Positions 6,576-8,396 of a stretch of DNA of 8,396 nt are shown in pieces. The position numbers and the translations under genes were made by a program. Each line of letters opens with the position of its first letter. Positions within the stretch are counted from its first letter, which is position 1. The notes under the pieces were generated by a model, which searched no databases, had not been told where the DNA came from, and saw only the letters and a program-made list of their open reading frames with translations. Source of the DNA: Chloroflexota bacterium (GTDB taxonomy: Bacteria > Chloroflexota > Dehalococcoidia > UBA2979). The DNA is taken from positions 59,487 through 67,882 of the forward strand of contig PAJB01000005.1 of NCBI GenBank assembly GCA_002710905.1. The letters are read 5' to 3'.

Positions 6576-7274
6576 TCATTTTACATTTTTTATTATATCA
6601 GATAAATAAGAGTGTGCCTGTTCAGCAATTGGTTTAGTGTAACCTCTAATGTCCCATTCAAGATCCTGTTCAGAATCAATATATTGATTCAAAATATCTA
6701 TTTGTTTTTTTGCAGTATCAATTTGATGTATGCGATCTAAAGGTTTGAAGCCCTGTAACTTACGGGAACCTTCTCTACCTCCTTCAGGTATATACCAATT
6801 TTTAATTGAATAACCACAACCAGCAATATATAAAAGACGTCCTACTGGTGTCGCATCAGGAGGTACTCCAACTAATAGTGATCGTGCAGTTAAACGTCTA
6901 TAGTCTGACTCATATTCAATCATCAAATGTCCACCCGGAGGTAAAATTTTACCAAGATTTGCAAAGATTTCTAACTCTGCCTGTTCTGAAACTTCTAAAG
7001 ATTGATTTTTATCAAATTCTATCTGTTGATTAAAATTAATTATCTCTAACCAATTGAACCCAGGATAAATGCCGGAATTACATAAACCTAAAATTATTGG
7101 TTCTAAAGATATAATATTATCTTTTTTTAAAAATATTGAAAAATATTTTGCACCTATGTTATTGGAGGGACCAATGAATATTTCAAAAGAAAAATCACCA
7201 TCAATTTTTATATTTAATAGTTCAGAGAGTATATTAGTACTCGAAGAATCAATTGCTTTCCATTGTTTTTTCAT
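6576..7274 (-). CDS. Conserved hypothetical protein, resembles the DUF1122 family
   Basis: 232 residues, function unknown. The most conserved-looking part is residues about 108-178. It runs LGKILPPGGHLMIEYESD (107-124), VGVPPDATPVGRLL (135-148), a glycine-rich turn (AGCGY), and NWYIPEGGREGSRKLQGFKP (159-178). From memory this pattern of PPGG, TP-x-G and WYIPEG-x-REG-x-RKL matches DUF1122, a family of archaeal and bacterial proteins without an assigned role. I could not compare it to a database. LPPGGHLMIEY also looks like a late strand of a class I methyltransferase, but no glycine-rich SAM-binding loop is evident at the N-terminus. No signal peptide or membrane helix is seen, so it is probably cytoplasmic. 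ATG start at 7272-7274 has no Shine-Dalgarno site. A TATAAT lies nine bases upstream, so the mRNA may be nearly leaderless. It is divergent from folC and 64 bases ahead of the aldolase/phosphatase gene. Confidence 0.75.
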   Translation of the reverse strand: MKKQWKAIDSSSTNILSELLNIKIDGDFSFEIFIGPSNNIGAKYFSIFLKKDNIISLEPIILGLCNSGIYPGFNWLEIINFNQQIEFDKNQSLEVSEQAELEIFANLGKILPPGGHLMIEYESDYRRLTARSLLVGVPPDATPVGRLLYIAGCGYSIKNWYIPEGGREGSRKLQGFKPLDRIHQIDTAKKQIDILNQYIDSEQDLEWDIRGYTKPIAEQAHSYLSDIIKNVK

Positions 7275-7388
7275 CAGTATTGCATTATATATTTAAATTA
7301 ATAATCATAAATAAAAAAATAAAAAAATGCATACAATTAAATTTATATTAGAAAAAGTTAATATTTAAAAAAAAGGACATAATTTCCA
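7275..7388. promoter_or_regulatory. Divergent AT-rich intergenic region between the 232-residue gene and folC
   Basis: These 114 bases are almost free of G and C and must hold both promoters. For the minus-strand gene TATAAT at 7284-7289 is an exact -10 hexamer, nine bases from the ATG, with no clear -35. For folC, TACAAT (7332-7337) and TATATT (7344-7349) are possible -10 boxes without partners. A 6-bp all-AT stem (7345-7350 with 7359-7364) is too weak to interpret. AAGGA at 7373-7377 is the folC ribosome binding site, 11 bases from the ATG, which is rather far. Confidence 0.4.
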
Positions 7389-8396
7389 ATGCAAAATTTT
7401 TCTATTCAAGAAAAGGAAACTTATATCAATGTTGTAAAAGATTTAACTAATAGATCAAATTTTGAAAAAAATCTTGATAAAAAGAAAGGACAAAATTGGA
7501 AAGTTGCACATATTAAAGAATACTTAGAAAAAAATAGAAATTTTGAAGCTAGAAATACAATACATCTCGCTGGTTCAAAAGGCAAAGGTTCGACTGCTCA
7601 TTTTATAAATAGCATTTTTGTGGAAAGTAAAAAAAATGTATTGCTATATACTTCACCTGATTTACATTCAGTAACAGAAAGAATTCTTCTAAATGGCAAA
7701 CAAATTTCTAAAAAATTATTTGTGAAAATTGCTTCTCAATATACACAAAATACTTTTTTTGATAACTGGTCATATTTTGAACTCATGACTATCATTGCTT
7801 GGAAAGCAGCACAAATACAAAATTGTGAATGGCAAATTATAGAAACTGGCTTAGGTGGAAGATTAGATGCTACAAATGCATTAAGTAATAAAATCGTTAA
7901 TATTATTACACCAATTGAACTAGAACACACTGAAATACTAGGTGATACATTGGAAAAAATTAGTAGTGAAAAAACAGGCATAATTAATAAGAGTGAAAAT
8001 GTGGTAGTTTCAATAATGTCAGAAGAGACAACAAAAATAATAAAAGAAAAAATAAATTTGATTGGAGCAAAGCAATCGCTAGTCAATGAAGAATGTCAAA
8101 TAAATTATAAAAGCCAATCAATAGATTACCAAATTTTAGACATTCATACTCCAATTACTATTTACAAAAATATTAAACTGAAAAATATTGGTACGCATCA
8201 AGCTGAAAATGCTGCAACTGCCATAAGGGCATGCGAAATTGCCTGGAAAAAAATTTATAAAGAAGATATTCCTGTTAATTATGTTTTACGGGGTCTTGCA
8301 AATACAATAATTCCAGGAAGAATTGAGAAAATAAAAGAAAAACCATTAATATTAATTGATAGTATGCATACAGTTTTATCAGCAAAAAAACTTGAA
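7389..8396 (+). CDS. folC: Folylpolyglutamate/dihydrofolate synthase FolC, 3' end cut by the window edge
   Basis: FolC adds glutamate to dihydropteroate and/or reduced folates using ATP, in the cytoplasm. I translated 336 residues of a Mur-ligase-type protein. The P-loop is HLAGSKGKGST (59-69), with Lys where many members have Asn in TNGKGS. YTSPDLHSVTERI (87-99) corresponds to the usual SPH motif. ETGLGGRLDATN (152-163), NIITPIELEHTEILGDTLEKI (171-191) and SEKTGII (193-199, with the lysine that is carbamylated in relatives) follow. GTHQAENAATAIRA (268-281) and PGRIEKI (309-315) come next. The DGAHN motif is replaced by IDSMHT (323-328). The start is the first ATG after an in-frame TAA, with AAGGA 11 bases upstream. 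The C-terminal domain is largely missing because the gene leaves the window. The family is clear, but the two altered motifs leave the exact substrate less certain. Confidence 0.88.
   Translation, partial: MQNFSIQEKETYINVVKDLTNRSNFEKNLDKKKGQNWKVAHIKEYLEKNRNFEARNTIHLAGSKGKGSTAHFINSIFVESKKNVLLYTSPDLHSVTERILLNGKQISKKLFVKIASQYTQNTFFDNWSYFELMTIIAWKAAQIQNCEWQIIETGLGGRLDATNALSNKIVNIITPIELEHTEILGDTLEKISSEKTGIINKSENVVVSIMSEETTKIIKEKINLIGAKQSLVNEECQINYKSQSIDYQILDIHTPITIYKNIKLKNIGTHQAENAATAIRACEIAWKKIYKEDIPVNYVLRGLANTIIPGRIEKIKEKPLILIDSMHTVLSAKKLE

Noticed and set aside
6566..6580. AATGA and TCATT inverted repeat as terminator of the 232-residue gene
   Set aside because: The stem has only five pairs, contains the stop codon region, and is not followed by a T tract on the minus strand.
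6806..7296. Two plus-strand open frames of 75 codons each (6806-7033 and 7069-7296)
   Set aside because: Both are antisense to the 232-residue gene. Neither has a start signal or a recognisable motif.
7345..7364. ATATTA and TAATAT hairpin upstream of folC
   Set aside because: Six A-T pairs with an 8-base loop are expected by chance in this composition.
7736..8086. Minus-strand open frame of 116 codons with many hydrophobic residues
   Set aside because: It is the complement of folC, whose motifs establish the plus-strand frame. The hydrophobic look comes from reading Lys/Asn-rich AT codons backwards.

Overview
The window is AT-rich bacterial DNA with densely packed, mostly housekeeping genes on both strands. 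The gaps hold almost no G or C, starts are often TTG, and no mobile element, tRNA, rRNA or CRISPR is visible. The gene set is bacterial: TsaD of bacterial form, FolC, MoaA/MoaC, RdgB and Shine-Dalgarno sites. It also includes the bifunctional fructose-1,6-bisphosphate aldolase/phosphatase typical of archaea and early-branching bacteria. A member of the Chloroflexota, such as a streamlined marine lineage of the SAR202/Dehalococcoidia type, fits this. That assignment is inference from gene content and sequence flavour, not from a marker-gene comparison.

Layout. Positions 1-2895 (minus strand) hold a two-gene unit: a 660-residue membrane protein (degenerate PP2C-like domain, one transmembrane helix, predicted NHL-like propeller) followed 13 bases later by tsaD, which runs off the left edge. 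Positions 2896-2970 are a divergent control region with a 29-bp imperfect dyad. Positions 2971-3306 (plus) carry an unrecognised small protein whose stop codon abuts that of moaC. Positions 3307-6511 (minus) are a tight four-gene unit, transcribed in the order FBP aldolase/phosphatase, rdgB, moaA, moaC, with gaps of 6, 16 and 15 bases. An extended -10 promoter sits just upstream of its first gene. Positions 6576-7274 (minus) encode a 232-residue protein that resembles the DUF1122 family from memory. Positions 7275-7388 are a second divergent AT-rich gap, and folC starts at 7389 and runs off the right edge.

How the genes fit together. MoaA and MoaC carry out the two consecutive first steps of molybdenum cofactor synthesis from GTP. 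RdgB cleans the nucleotide pool of deaminated or N-hydroxylated purines. FBP aldolase/phosphatase commits triose phosphates to gluconeogenesis. TsaD makes the tRNA t6A modification and FolC makes folylpolyglutamate. The least ordinary item is the 660-residue protein: a phosphatase-like cytoplasmic domain joined across the membrane to a predicted NHL-like sensor, whose metal-binding acidic residues look largely lost. I see no new multi-gene defence or mobile system.
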